Shown here in pieces: positions 1-7,026 of a DNA stretch of 11,491 nucleotides (the first letter of the stretch is position 1; every line of letters begins with the position of its first letter). The translations under genes were made by a program, and so were the position numbers. The stretch lies in contig JAHEYE010000001.1 of the NCBI GenBank assembly GCA_023251695.1, forward strand, positions 2,870 through 14,360, read 5' to 3'. The notes beneath the pieces were generated by a model that did no database searches, had not been told where the DNA came from, and was given only the letters and a program-made list of their open reading frames with translations. This DNA is from Sphingobacteriaceae bacterium. Its GTDB lineage: Bacteria > Bacteroidota > Bacteroidia > B-17B0 > Aurantibacillaceae.

Positions 1-114
1 CAGCGTTGGAATGATAATATATTGGCCTGGTTTAAAGAATTATGTTTACAAAACGCAAAAAATGTCATTAAACGGTTTATTTATGTCAGAACTAGAAGTA
101 AAAATGATTCATAA
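1..114 (+). CDS. C-terminal end of an unidentified protein (5' truncated by window)
   Basis: Frame 1 is open from the first base to a TAA at 112-114, giving 37 residues that begin QRWNDNILAW and end in a basic, polar tail (VRTRSKNDS). The fragment has two Trp residues and a Lys/Arg-rich end, which fits a cytoplasmic or membrane-peripheral enzyme, but no family can be recognised from it. It lies 62 bases upstream of the sugar transferase on the same strand, so it is probably another gene of the polysaccharide locus, perhaps a glycosyltransferase; that is inference from position only. A chance open frame of this length is possible, but nothing else explains the region. Confidence 0.45.
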   Translation, partial: QRWNDNILAWFKELCLQNAKNVIKRFIYVRTRSKNDS

Positions 115-129
115 AATAATTTCTATAAA

Positions 130-137
130 TATATTTG
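130..137 (+). promoter_or_regulatory. Candidate Bacteroidota -7 promoter box (TATATTTG)
   Basis: The sequence TATATTTG is a perfect match to the Bacteroidota -7 consensus TAnnTTTG. It lies 39 bases before the ATG at 177. No TTG is seen at the expected -33 distance. The box overlaps the TTG codon at 135, which argues against that codon as the start of the sugar transferase. A matching 8-mer can occur by chance in DNA this AT-rich. Confidence 0.3.
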
Positions 138-176
138 CTGACTTGTATTTATGATTATACAGAAAGGGATACTACA

Positions 177-1214
177 ATGCTGAAGCAACTCATAACAGAA
201 AAATCAGGAGAATTCATTTATGATTTCCTATCCAAAAATATGGATACAGGAATGCCTGATATTTGTTTAGTTGCAACAACAGATGAATTTAATATTGCAA
301 ACCGCCGGGATAATTATAGTGCAATAATTAATTTGAGTAAAGTAAACGATATCCGGTATATTAATAAATTTTTTATCAGAGTCAACTCAAAATTGATTGA
401 TGATGGGAAGTTTGTATGTTGTTTCGAAACGATAGCTTCCCGCCAAAGGAAAACATGGTTCGGTAAAATACCTGTTCTGAAAAGTGTATTTTTTTCATTT
501 GAGTTTATTTTTTTCCGGATAGCACCTAAAGTATGGGGTTTAAAAAAAATATACTTTGCTCTAACAAAAGGCCGTAACAGATTACTTTCAAAAGCGGAGG
601 TTCTCGGAAGGTTGGTTTGCTGCGGGTTCGAAATATTAGTTTTCGAACCGCATAATAATCTAACATATGTTATTTGCAAAAAAGTAAAAGAACCTGATGA
701 AAATCCAAATCCAAGCTATGGACCGATATTCAAAATGAATAGAATGGGTAAGAACGGAAAAATTATTGGCGTTTATAAAGTAAGAACCATGCATGCGTAC
801 GCAGAATATTTGCAAGATTATATCTTACGGCTCAACGGTTATTCAGAAACAGGTAAACCTGCAAATGATTTCCGCCTGACCCCTTGGGGTGGATTTTTAA
901 GAAAATATTGGCTAGACGAATTACCTCAATTACTAAATGTATTAAAAGGAGAAATGAAATTGGTTGGTGTAAGGCCAATATCGGAGCGTTATTTTAATGA
1001 TATACCTAAAGACCTTCAGGAATTGCGTCTGAAACAAAAACCGGGATGCATTCCTCCTTATGTAGCTTTAGACAGAAGGGGCTCAGTGGAAGCGGTCCTT
1101 CAGGCAGAAAGGGAATATTTGCTCGAAAAAACAAAACATCCGTATTCTACTGATATGCGCTACTTCTTTATGGCAATCTTTAATATCATTTTCAGAAGAA
1201 AGAGAAGCGCATAA
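177..1214 (+). CDS. Initiating sugar-phosphate transferase (bacterial sugar transferase family) with atypical N-terminal half
   Basis: The protein has 345 residues from the ATG at 177. An in-frame TTG at 135 would add 14 residues, but it overlaps a possible -7 box. The C-terminal half carries the polyprenyl-phosphate phosphoglycosyl transferase core: GPIFKMNRMGKNGKI at about residue 182, a VRTMH motif, then LDELPQLLNVLKGEMKLVGV with the catalytic Asp-Glu pair at D247-E248. Such enzymes move a sugar phosphate from a UDP-sugar to undecaprenyl phosphate at the inner membrane, the first step of repeat-unit assembly. The usual hydrophobic re-entrant helix just before the core is missing. Residues 1-175 instead resemble the back half of a class I methyltransferase (KLIDDGKFVCCFET; LSKAEVLGRLVCCGFEI) without a glycine-rich SAM-binding motif. 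A hydrophobic stretch (VLKSVFFSFEFIFFRIAP) may hold it to the membrane. The family call is firm; the sugar is unknown. Confidence 0.88.
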   Translation: MLKQLITEKSGEFIYDFLSKNMDTGMPDICLVATTDEFNIANRRDNYSAIINLSKVNDIRYINKFFIRVNSKLIDDGKFVCCFETIASRQRKTWFGKIPVLKSVFFSFEFIFFRIAPKVWGLKKIYFALTKGRNRLLSKAEVLGRLVCCGFEILVFEPHNNLTYVICKKVKEPDENPNPSYGPIFKMNRMGKNGKIIGVYKVRTMHAYAEYLQDYILRLNGYSETGKPANDFRLTPWGGFLRKYWLDELPQLLNVLKGEMKLVGVRPISERYFNDIPKDLQELRLKQKPGCIPPYVALDRRGSVEAVLQAEREYLLEKTKHPYSTDMRYFFMAIFNIIFRRKRSA

Positions 1215-1225
1215 CCCCGGGTTAT
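1211..1225. repeat. Small perfect palindrome spanning the sugar transferase stop codon
   Basis: ATAACCC and GGGTTAT flank a single C, a perfect 7+1+7 palindrome covering the TAA stop. In RNA it would give a 6-bp stem with a CCG loop and no following T-run, so it is not a convincing terminator. It may be chance, or a weak RNA-processing or protein-binding site between two genes of one operon. Confidence 0.25.
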
Positions 1226-1278
1226 GGATCATGCTAAAAAATCAAATAAGAATCGACATTAAAGAATAGATAAGCAGA

Positions 1279-2727
1279 ATGTTTTTTAACTCTCTAAGCT
1301 TTGCAATTTTCCTTCCGGTAGTTTTTGTACTTTATTGGTTTGTAACAAATAAAAGTCTTAAGCTGCAAAACCTTTTATTACTACTCGCAAGTTATTTTTT
1401 CTATGCTTGCTGGGATTGGCGATTTATGTTTCTACTTATGTTTTCTACTTTGCTGGATTATTTCACCGGATTGAAAATGGAGGACACCCAAACTAAAAAA
1501 GGGAAACGCTTTTGGTTATGGTTGAGCATTATTGTAAATCTCGGGTTCCTGGGTGTTTTCAAATATTACAACTTTTTTGCAGACTCATTTGCCGAGGCAG
1601 TTTCTCACATTGGTTGGCAAGTGAGCCCGCTAATGATAAAAGTGATTTTACCTGTTGGAATTTCTTTTTATACATTTCACGGATTGTCCTACGTAATTGA
1701 TGTTTACAACAGTAAAGTAAAGGCTGAAAGAAATGTTGTGGATTATGCCGTCTTTGTGAGCTTTTTCCCACTGCTGGTAGCAGGTCCCATTGAAAGAGCG
1801 ACGCACCTGTTACCCCAAATTAAAAGAGAAAGAACTTTTGAATATGGCAAAGCGGTGGATGGCATGCGGCAAATTCTTTGGGGATTGTTTAAGAAAATCG
1901 TAATAGCTGACAACTGTGCAGAGTTCGCCGATCAGATTTTCAATAATTCTGCAGACATGGGTGGTAGTACTTTGGTAGTAGGAGCCGTATTCTTTGCTTT
2001 TCAGATTTATTGTGATTTTTCGGGTTACTCGGATATTGCCTTGGGAACTGCAAGATTGTTTGGGATTGACTTGCTGCGGAATTTTGCATTTCCATACTTC
2101 TCAAGGGATATTGCTGAATTTTGGAGACGTTGGCATATATCCTTATCATCCTGGTTTAGGGACTACCTGTATATTCCGCTTGGTGGAAGCAAAGGAGGAA
2201 ACTGGATGAGTGCACGCAATATATTTATAATTTTTATTGTGAGTGGTTTTTGGCATGGAGCCAATTGGACTTTTATTATTTGGGGATTTCTGAATGCGCT
2301 CTTTATTATGCCGTCAATCATTATAAAAACCAATCGTAACAATATGGAAATTGTCGCAAAAGGCAATTTGTTTCCCGGTGCAAAAGAATTTTTCCAGATC
2401 GTTGCCACATTTGCTTTAACGGTTTTTGCATGGATATTTTTCAGAGCAGAGAGTGTTGGACATGCGTTTAACTATATTTCGGGAATTTTCACTTCATCTT
2501 TTTTTTCATTGCCGCACTTTTCAGGGATGGGGAAAGCTTTTATTGTACTAATCTTTGTTTTTTTATTTGTACTCATCGAATGGCTGGGAAGAGAAGAACA
2601 ATTTGCGATTGCTAAGTTGGGATTAAAATGGAAGCCATTAGTAAGATACGCCATGTATTATGCAATCATCATTGCGATATTTTGGTTTCAAGGCAAGGAA
2701 AAACAATTTATTTATTTTCAATTTTAA
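1279..2727 (+). CDS. MBOAT-family membrane O-acyltransferase (AlgI/DltB-like)
   Basis: This is a 482-residue multi-pass membrane protein, the usual length for AlgI-type MBOATs. It begins with the typical MFFNSLSFAIFLPVVFVLYW segment. Family landmarks in order are the ILPVGISFYTFHGLSYVID block, the PLLVAGPIERATHLLPQ block, QIYCDFSGYSDIALG, FWRRWHISLSSWFRDYLYIP with H286, and VSGFWHGANWTFIIWG with the invariant, putatively catalytic H326. MBOAT proteins of this group pass an acyl group, usually acetyl, across the inner membrane for transfer to a polysaccharide; the partner is normally an SGNH protein (AlgJ/AlgX, PatB or DltD). The next gene is such a protein, starting 5 bases after this stop. 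The ATG at 1279 has no clear ribosome binding site. Setting and neighbours point to O-acylation of the exopolysaccharide rather than alginate or teichoic acid; the exact substrate is inferred. Confidence 0.93.
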   Translation: MFFNSLSFAIFLPVVFVLYWFVTNKSLKLQNLLLLLASYFFYACWDWRFMFLLMFSTLLDYFTGLKMEDTQTKKGKRFWLWLSIIVNLGFLGVFKYYNFFADSFAEAVSHIGWQVSPLMIKVILPVGISFYTFHGLSYVIDVYNSKVKAERNVVDYAVFVSFFPLLVAGPIERATHLLPQIKRERTFEYGKAVDGMRQILWGLFKKIVIADNCAEFADQIFNNSADMGGSTLVVGAVFFAFQIYCDFSGYSDIALGTARLFGIDLLRNFAFPYFSRDIAEFWRRWHISLSSWFRDYLYIPLGGSKGGNWMSARNIFIIFIVSGFWHGANWTFIIWGFLNALFIMPSIIIKTNRNNMEIVAKGNLFPGAKEFFQIVATFALTVFAWIFFRAESVGHAFNYISGIFTSSFFSLPHFSGMGKAFIVLIFVFLFVLIEWLGREEQFAIAKLGLKWKPLVRYAMYYAIIIAIFWFQGKEKQFIYFQF

Positions 2728-2732
2728 ATTCA

Positions 2733-3578
2733 GTGAGGAAATTCATTATTAAAATACTTTTTTTTATTTTGATAACTGTATTGATATACCTTAGTATTTT
2801 TAAGTTTTTGAAGTTCCGGATCGCTGCTAATATTAAAAAGAGTTCATTGGTAATTTTGGGAGATAGTCATACGGAATACACAGATTTACCGGATGTATTC
2901 AATTGGTCGATTTCAGGAAGTCCTTATTTTGTTCATTATTTTTTCTGTTCAGAATTTATAGAGCAGTTAAAAGGAAAAAAAGTTTACATAGTTTTTAGCT
3001 ACCATAATTTTTCCAATCTGTATGAAAACCGTTTAAAAAATGATAGTTTATTACCAAATTATAAAACGGAAATGCTCAACCATATTGACGACTTCAATTT
3101 GTTCAATAAACAATATTGCGAAATAGGGTATAATGATGATTACGTTTTATTTAACGCAAAAAAAATCAAATTCTTATTTTTACACCAATCTGGTTTTACA
3201 AGAAAAATAAATAGGTCTGATAATGTTAGTAATAAGCCTTCAATTATACCTTTAACTAATAATCATTATTTAAATCCGAAGTATGTTTTAAAGGACAAAT
3301 TACAAAACAAGTATTTGCAAAAAGTTATTGAACTACTCAAAAAAAACAACTGTGACGTTTCACTTTTACTAATGCCATTAACAACCGACTACAAAAAAAA
3401 AGTCCCTCTCGAGATAAAAAATAGGCATTGGGAATACGCTATGACTAATCACATTAAAATTCTGGATTTGGATTCTATTTTGGCTATATCTGAAAAATAC
3501 GAATACTTTAAGGATTATGACCATTTAAACCGTTATGGAGATAGCTTGGTTGCCCAATGGTTTATCACCTCTAAATGA
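2733..3578 (+). CDS. Membrane-anchored SGNH/GDSL-like protein, probable acyltransferase partner of the MBOAT
   Basis: The likely start is the GTG at 2733, 5 bases after the MBOAT stop, giving 281 residues. An ATG at 2628 in this frame would overlap the MBOAT gene by 100 bases and place about 35 unrelated residues before the anchor. From the GTG, residues 4-26 form one strong hydrophobic N-terminal segment, so the body should lie in the periplasm. ILGDSHTEY gives the SGNH block I Ser (S45), HNFSNLY may be the Asn-containing block, and DYDHLNRYG near the C-terminus supplies the Asp/His pair (D261, H264). With a catalytic triad and an MBOAT neighbour, it fits the DltD/AlgJ/PatB role of finishing acyl transfer to the polymer. 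The middle is lineage-specific, with no family I recognise. The gene is visibly more AT-rich than the MBOAT gene (14/60 GC at 3001-3060 against 25/60 at 2041-2100), which may reflect separate acquisition. Confidence 0.75.
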   Translation: MRKFIIKILFFILITVLIYLSIFKFLKFRIAANIKKSSLVILGDSHTEYTDLPDVFNWSISGSPYFVHYFFCSEFIEQLKGKKVYIVFSYHNFSNLYENRLKNDSLLPNYKTEMLNHIDDFNLFNKQYCEIGYNDDYVLFNAKKIKFLFLHQSGFTRKINRSDNVSNKPSIIPLTNNHYLNPKYVLKDKLQNKYLQKVIELLKKNNCDVSLLLMPLTTDYKKKVPLEIKNRHWEYAMTNHIKILDLDSILAISEKYEYFKDYDHLNRYGDSLVAQWFITSK

Positions 3579-3726
3579 AGAAAGAAAACTAATAAAGTTA
3601 GTGGCGAAAACGGGGGTTGGCATAAATAAATCGATGTTGCTACTTGTATTTTATGTTGGTACTAAAGGGTCCTGTTTTCTCCTGTCGCAGCGCCTATATT
3701 CTTTAGTTTTTTATTGATAAATAACG

Positions 3727-3734
3727 TATCTTTA
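3727..3734 (+). promoter_or_regulatory. Weak candidate -7 box upstream of the export genes
   Basis: TATCTTTA matches TAnnTTTG except for the last base and lies 19 bases before the ATG at 3754. No TTG sits at the right distance upstream; TTTAG at 3702-3706 is the nearest likeness. The 175-base gap 3579-3753 has no other recognisable element: no hairpin terminator, no RNA gene, and no coding frame that looks real. An internal promoter for the wza/wzc pair would make sense, but support is thin. Confidence 0.2.
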
Positions 3735-3753
3735 AACTTTAATTATTCCTTCA

Positions 3754-4536
3754 ATGAACAAGATAAATTGTAAGTATATTTTATGTTTTTTCGCCGCAAT
3801 TTTGTTGGTTTCCTGCACCTCAAGAAAAAAGATAATTTATTTTCAAGGGGATTTAAATGGATTGGAGACGTCGAAAAACTATAACCCCGTTTTTCATACC
3901 GACGATCTTTTGTCTATAGTTGTAATGGGTATGGATGCTGAAACAGTTAAGCCCTTTAATCTGCCTGTATCTAATGGTTCTCCGGCTACTATTGGAGGTT
4001 ATTCCCAGGGTATACCGGCACCGGCGGGCTATTTAGTTGATCCGGATGGTAATATCGATTTCCCGTCTATCGGAAAAATAAAAGTTGCCGGCTTGCTAAG
4101 GAATGTATTTATTGATTCTTTAAAAATAAAGCTAAAACCATATTTAACCAATCCAAATATATTAGTAAGAATTTTGAATTATAAAGTCACGGTTCTGGGT
4201 GAAGTTCATTATCCCGGAAGTTTTACAATTCCGAATGAACGCATTTCTTTACCCGAAGCAATCGGACTTGCGGGAGATCTTTTAATATCAGCCAAACGGA
4301 AGAATGTATTGGTAATCCGTGACGAACAAGGCAGGAAAACAAAGTATAATGTTGATCTGACATCTAAAGATTTATTCTCATCACCAGTATATTATCTGAA
4401 TCAAAATGATGTGGTTTATGTTGAACCTAATCGGACAAAAATTAATTCAGCATCTGTTAACGCGACCAATGTTGCTTTAATCGTATCTATGACGTCTTTA
4501 ATTTTAACATTAATCATAAATGTAAGAATTCCCTAA
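3754..4536 (+). CDS. Polysaccharide export outer-membrane lipoprotein (Wza-like)
   Basis: The protein has 260 residues. A signal peptide ends in the lipobox LVSC, with Cys21 as the lipidation site, followed by TSRKKIIYFQ. The Poly_export domain follows (DDLLSIVVMGMD, then GYLVDPDGNIDFPSIGKIKV), then an SLBB-type region (VTVLGEVHYPGSFTIPNERI to LNQNDVVYVEP). It ends in a hydrophobic helix (NVALIVSMTSLILTLIINV), comparable in position to the C-terminal helix that forms the outer-membrane pore in Wza, or a simple membrane anchor in the shorter Bacteroidota versions. Its role is the translocation channel through which the finished polymer leaves the cell, working with the co-polymerase encoded next. 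The spacing of 2 bases to that gene points to translational coupling. At 260 residues it is shorter than E. coli Wza, consistent with fewer SLBB repeats. Confidence 0.92.
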   Translation: MNKINCKYILCFFAAILLVSCTSRKKIIYFQGDLNGLETSKNYNPVFHTDDLLSIVVMGMDAETVKPFNLPVSNGSPATIGGYSQGIPAPAGYLVDPDGNIDFPSIGKIKVAGLLRNVFIDSLKIKLKPYLTNPNILVRILNYKVTVLGEVHYPGSFTIPNERISLPEAIGLAGDLLISAKRKNVLVIRDEQGRKTKYNVDLTSKDLFSSPVYYLNQNDVVYVEPNRTKINSASVNATNVALIVSMTSLILTLIINVRIP

Positions 4537-4538
4537 CT

Positions 4539-6923
4539 ATGGAAGATGGAAATCAGAACATAGACCTTAACGAATCTACCCGAACCAATGTAAAGGATAT
4601 GGTGGCAAAATACATTTCGTATTGGAAATGGTTTTTGTTAAGTGCCATTGTAGGTATTTCTCTGGGCTACGCTTATTTAAGATATCAAACACCGGTTTAC
4701 GAAGTGAACGCCAGTTTATTAATTAAAGACGAGAGAAAAGGAACTAATATTTCGGACGAATTAAGTGCGTTTGAAGATTTAGGAATATTAAAAAACAGTA
4801 AGAATATTGATAATGAAATTGAAATACTGAAATCACGTTCGTTAATGAACTTAGTGGTAAATGAACTGAAGTTAAAAGTACAATATTTTTCATATGGTTT
4901 GCCAATTGAGCACGAACGTTATCTTGAAACACCGTTTATTGCAAATTATGTTGCACCGGATTCGGTTGATGTGGTTGGTAATTGGCTGATTTATCCTGAG
5001 AGCAAAGAAAAATTTACTTTGAAGGACAGAAAAGGTAAGAATATTATTGGGCATTATAAATTCGGAGACACAATCCCTTTGTCATACTGTAAATTAATAA
5101 TTTCTACTACAGAAAATGCTAACGAGTCGTATTATAAAAAAGATTTCAGGATTATTATTAGTCCTTTTAATGGAGTTGTTGATCGTTACCTTGGGGCCAT
5201 AAAAGTAACGCCTATAACAAAAAATGGGGGTGCAATTTTAATTTCGTTACGCGACCCATTACAAAAAAAAGCTGTGGATATTGTCAATAATCTTATTAAA
5301 CAACATAACCTTGATGCAATTGCAGATAAGAACCAGGTCAGCTTAAATACTTACAATTTTATTTCTGAGCGTATTGGTTTTATTGCTAAAGAATTAAATG
5401 CAGTAGAAGGCTATGTGGAGGAATTCAAGAGCAAGAACAAATTAATTGATGTTAAAACAGATGGAACTTTGTTGCTTGAGTCGGGCGAGGGGAGTGAAAA
5501 ACTTTTGATTGATGCTAGCATGCAAAAGAAGATTGCTGATTATATGGTGGAGTATCTTGCTAAGCCCCAGAATGAAAATAATCTTATTCCTAATAATATT
5601 GAAATATCTGATGAGGCCCTATCAGGACAAATAGCTGTTTATAATACGCAAGTATTAGAAAGAAACCGTTTATTAAAATATTCGGGTGAAAAAAATCCGG
5701 CAATCGATAATCTTGAAACCCAAATAAAAAACCGGCGCTTCTCAATAAATGAAAGCTTCATTAACTATCAGAAAGCACTGGAGATCCGATTGAAAGAAAT
5801 AAATAAAAGGGATAATCAAATTGATTCAAGAATAAGAACGGTGCCAAAGTACGAGAGAGAATACAGGGATATTCAACGGCAACAAAAGATTAAAGAAGAT
5901 TTGTATTTGTACCTTTTACAAAAGCGTGAAGAAACCAATATCGCCCTGGCAGTAACAGTTGCAAACGCGAAGGTAATAGATTACGCTTATTGTAATGGTG
6001 GAATTGTCGCGCCTAAAAGACAAGTCATTTATTTAGCTTCTTTTTTGATAGGCTTGCTTTTCCCTGTATTGGTGATATATCTTTTCGAGTTGTTAGATAC
6101 CAGAGTGCGTGTAAGACGTGATATTACCAATTTAAATGTGCCGTGTATCGGGGAGATACCTGTTAGCGACGCGGAGAAGAAAGTTGTTATATCCAAGAGT
6201 GATAATTCAAGCATTGCCGAAGCTTTCAGGCTATTAAGAACTAATCTCGATTTTGTACTTGGAGTAAGAAGCGGTAATAATGGAAAAGCTATTTTTGTAA
6301 CATCAACACTTGGAAAAGAAGGAAAGACTTTTGTATCTCTTAATCTGGCTACATCCATTGCCCTTTCAGGAAAAAAAGTTTTACTTATGGGAATGGATTT
6401 CAGAGCACCAAAAATCCTGAAATACCTTGATATAAGCGACAAAGAAGGATTAACCAATTATATTTCCGGAGCTGTTGGCGATTTAAATTCATTAATTTTA
6501 AAAGAGCTGTTCGTTGAGCATTTAGATATTTTACCTTCCGGAACAATTCCTCCTAATCCTGCGGAATTGTTAATGAGTGAGCGTGTGGTTGAACTTTTTG
6601 AAGAAATAAAAATGCATTATGATTACATTGTGGTTGATACAGCTCCTGTAGGAATGGTTTCAGATACACTTTTGTTAAATAAGTTTGCTGATGCCTTTTT
6701 GTTTGTTGTAAGGGCTAATGTTCTGGAAAAACGCTTGCTGACAATAGCCGAAAGTTTATATTTAGAAAAAAGGTTACCAAATATGTCGATACTATTAAAT
6801 GGTGTTGGCGGGAATACCAGTTATGGATATGGTTACGGATACGGCTATGGATATGGCTATGCAAGCAATTCTGCAAAAACTGAGAAACCAAAGAGCTGGA
6901 TGAAGAGAATTTTTTCCAGATAA
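4539..6923 (+). CDS. Wzc-like polysaccharide co-polymerase with bacterial tyrosine-kinase domain
   Basis: The protein has 794 residues. An N-terminal Wzz domain begins with transmembrane segment 1 (about 31-47, WFLLSAIVGISLGYAYL) and the PVYEVNASLLIKDE block. A long periplasmic helical, coiled-coil-rich region follows, then transmembrane segment 2 (about 497-518). The cytoplasmic BY-kinase domain has Walker A TSTLGKEGKT (588-597), Walker A' VLLMGMDFR (614-622) and Walker B YIVVDTAP around D700. The tail has seven Tyr alternating with Gly (762-774), then a basic end (KPKSWMKRIFSR). Such proteins set chain length and drive export with Wza; cycles of tail Tyr phosphorylation control oligomer state. 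Gly618 stands where proteobacterial enzymes have the first Asp of DxD; from memory this is common in Bacteroidota homologues, so activity is not excluded. It starts 2 bases after the wza-like gene and is followed by a strong terminator, so it ends the operon. Confidence 0.94.
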   Translation: MEDGNQNIDLNESTRTNVKDMVAKYISYWKWFLLSAIVGISLGYAYLRYQTPVYEVNASLLIKDERKGTNISDELSAFEDLGILKNSKNIDNEIEILKSRSLMNLVVNELKLKVQYFSYGLPIEHERYLETPFIANYVAPDSVDVVGNWLIYPESKEKFTLKDRKGKNIIGHYKFGDTIPLSYCKLIISTTENANESYYKKDFRIIISPFNGVVDRYLGAIKVTPITKNGGAILISLRDPLQKKAVDIVNNLIKQHNLDAIADKNQVSLNTYNFISERIGFIAKELNAVEGYVEEFKSKNKLIDVKTDGTLLLESGEGSEKLLIDASMQKKIADYMVEYLAKPQNENNLIPNNIEISDEALSGQIAVYNTQVLERNRLLKYSGEKNPAIDNLETQIKNRRFSINESFINYQKALEIRLKEINKRDNQIDSRIRTVPKYEREYRDIQRQQKIKEDLYLYLLQKREETNIALAVTVANAKVIDYAYCNGGIVAPKRQVIYLASFLIGLLFPVLVIYLFELLDTRVRVRRDITNLNVPCIGEIPVSDAEKKVVISKSDNSSIAEAFRLLRTNLDFVLGVRSGNNGKAIFVTSTLGKEGKTFVSLNLATSIALSGKKVLLMGMDFRAPKILKYLDISDKEGLTNYISGAVGDLNSLILKELFVEHLDILPSGTIPPNPAELLMSERVVELFEEIKMHYDYIVVDTAPVGMVSDTLLLNKFADAFLFVVRANVLEKRLLTIAESLYLEKRLPNMSILLNGVGGNTSYGYGYGYGYGYGYASNSAKTEKPKSWMKRIFSR
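6822..6860 (+). repeat. Tandem Gly-Tyr codon repeat in the kinase tail
   Basis: Seven Tyr codons alternate with six Gly codons in an uninterrupted hexameric (GGN TAY) pattern. The units differ at third positions (GGATAT, GGTTAC, GGATAC, GGCTAT, GGATAT, GGCTAT), so the array looks kept by selection on the protein and not freshly made by replication slippage. It forms the tyrosine cluster that BY-kinases phosphorylate. Confidence 0.85.
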
Positions 6924-6953
6924 ACAGATTACACAACGAATTTTCAATAATTT

Positions 6954-6980
6954 AAAAGCCCCGACTCAGTTGGGGCTTTT
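6954..6980 (+). terminator. Strong intrinsic terminator, probably bidirectional
   Basis: AAAAGCCCC at 6954-6962 pairs with GGGGCTTTT at 6972-6980. The stem extends inward through G-U, A-U and C-G pairs to a TCA loop, 12 pairs in all. It is followed on the + strand by TTTTATTTTTT, a classic U-tract, 31 bases after the wzc-like stop. Read from the - strand it also ends in TTTTAAATT, so it may stop the convergent barrel gene, whose stop lies 47 bases away. Confidence 0.9.
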
Positions 6981-7026
6981 ATTTTTTGACGAATCTTCCT
7001 GATTTCTTATCCAAAGAAGATTTATG

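Noticed and set aside
135..176. TTG start adding 14 residues to the sugar transferase
   Set aside because: The TTG overlaps a perfect -7-type box, the added residues (MLTCIYDYTERDTT) show no domain feature, and an ATG at 177 is available with AGAAAGGGA upstream.
2628..2732. ATG start for the SGNH gene inside the MBOAT gene
   Set aside because: It would require a 100-base overlap with a well-supported gene and put a polar stretch before an otherwise ideal N-terminal membrane anchor. GTG at 2733 fits better.
3535..3717. 60-residue open frame after the SGNH gene
   Set aside because: It starts inside the SGNH gene, has no recognisable feature and no ribosome binding site; most likely a chance frame.
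3579..3753. Possible anti-termination leader or invertible promoter before the wza-like gene
   Set aside because: I looked for flanking inverted repeats and for a known leader element and saw neither; only a weak -7 likeness remains.
6029..6457. 142-residue open frame on the - strand within the wzc-like gene
   Set aside because: It lies antisense to the BY-kinase domain, whose motifs are intact; it is a shadow of that coding sequence.
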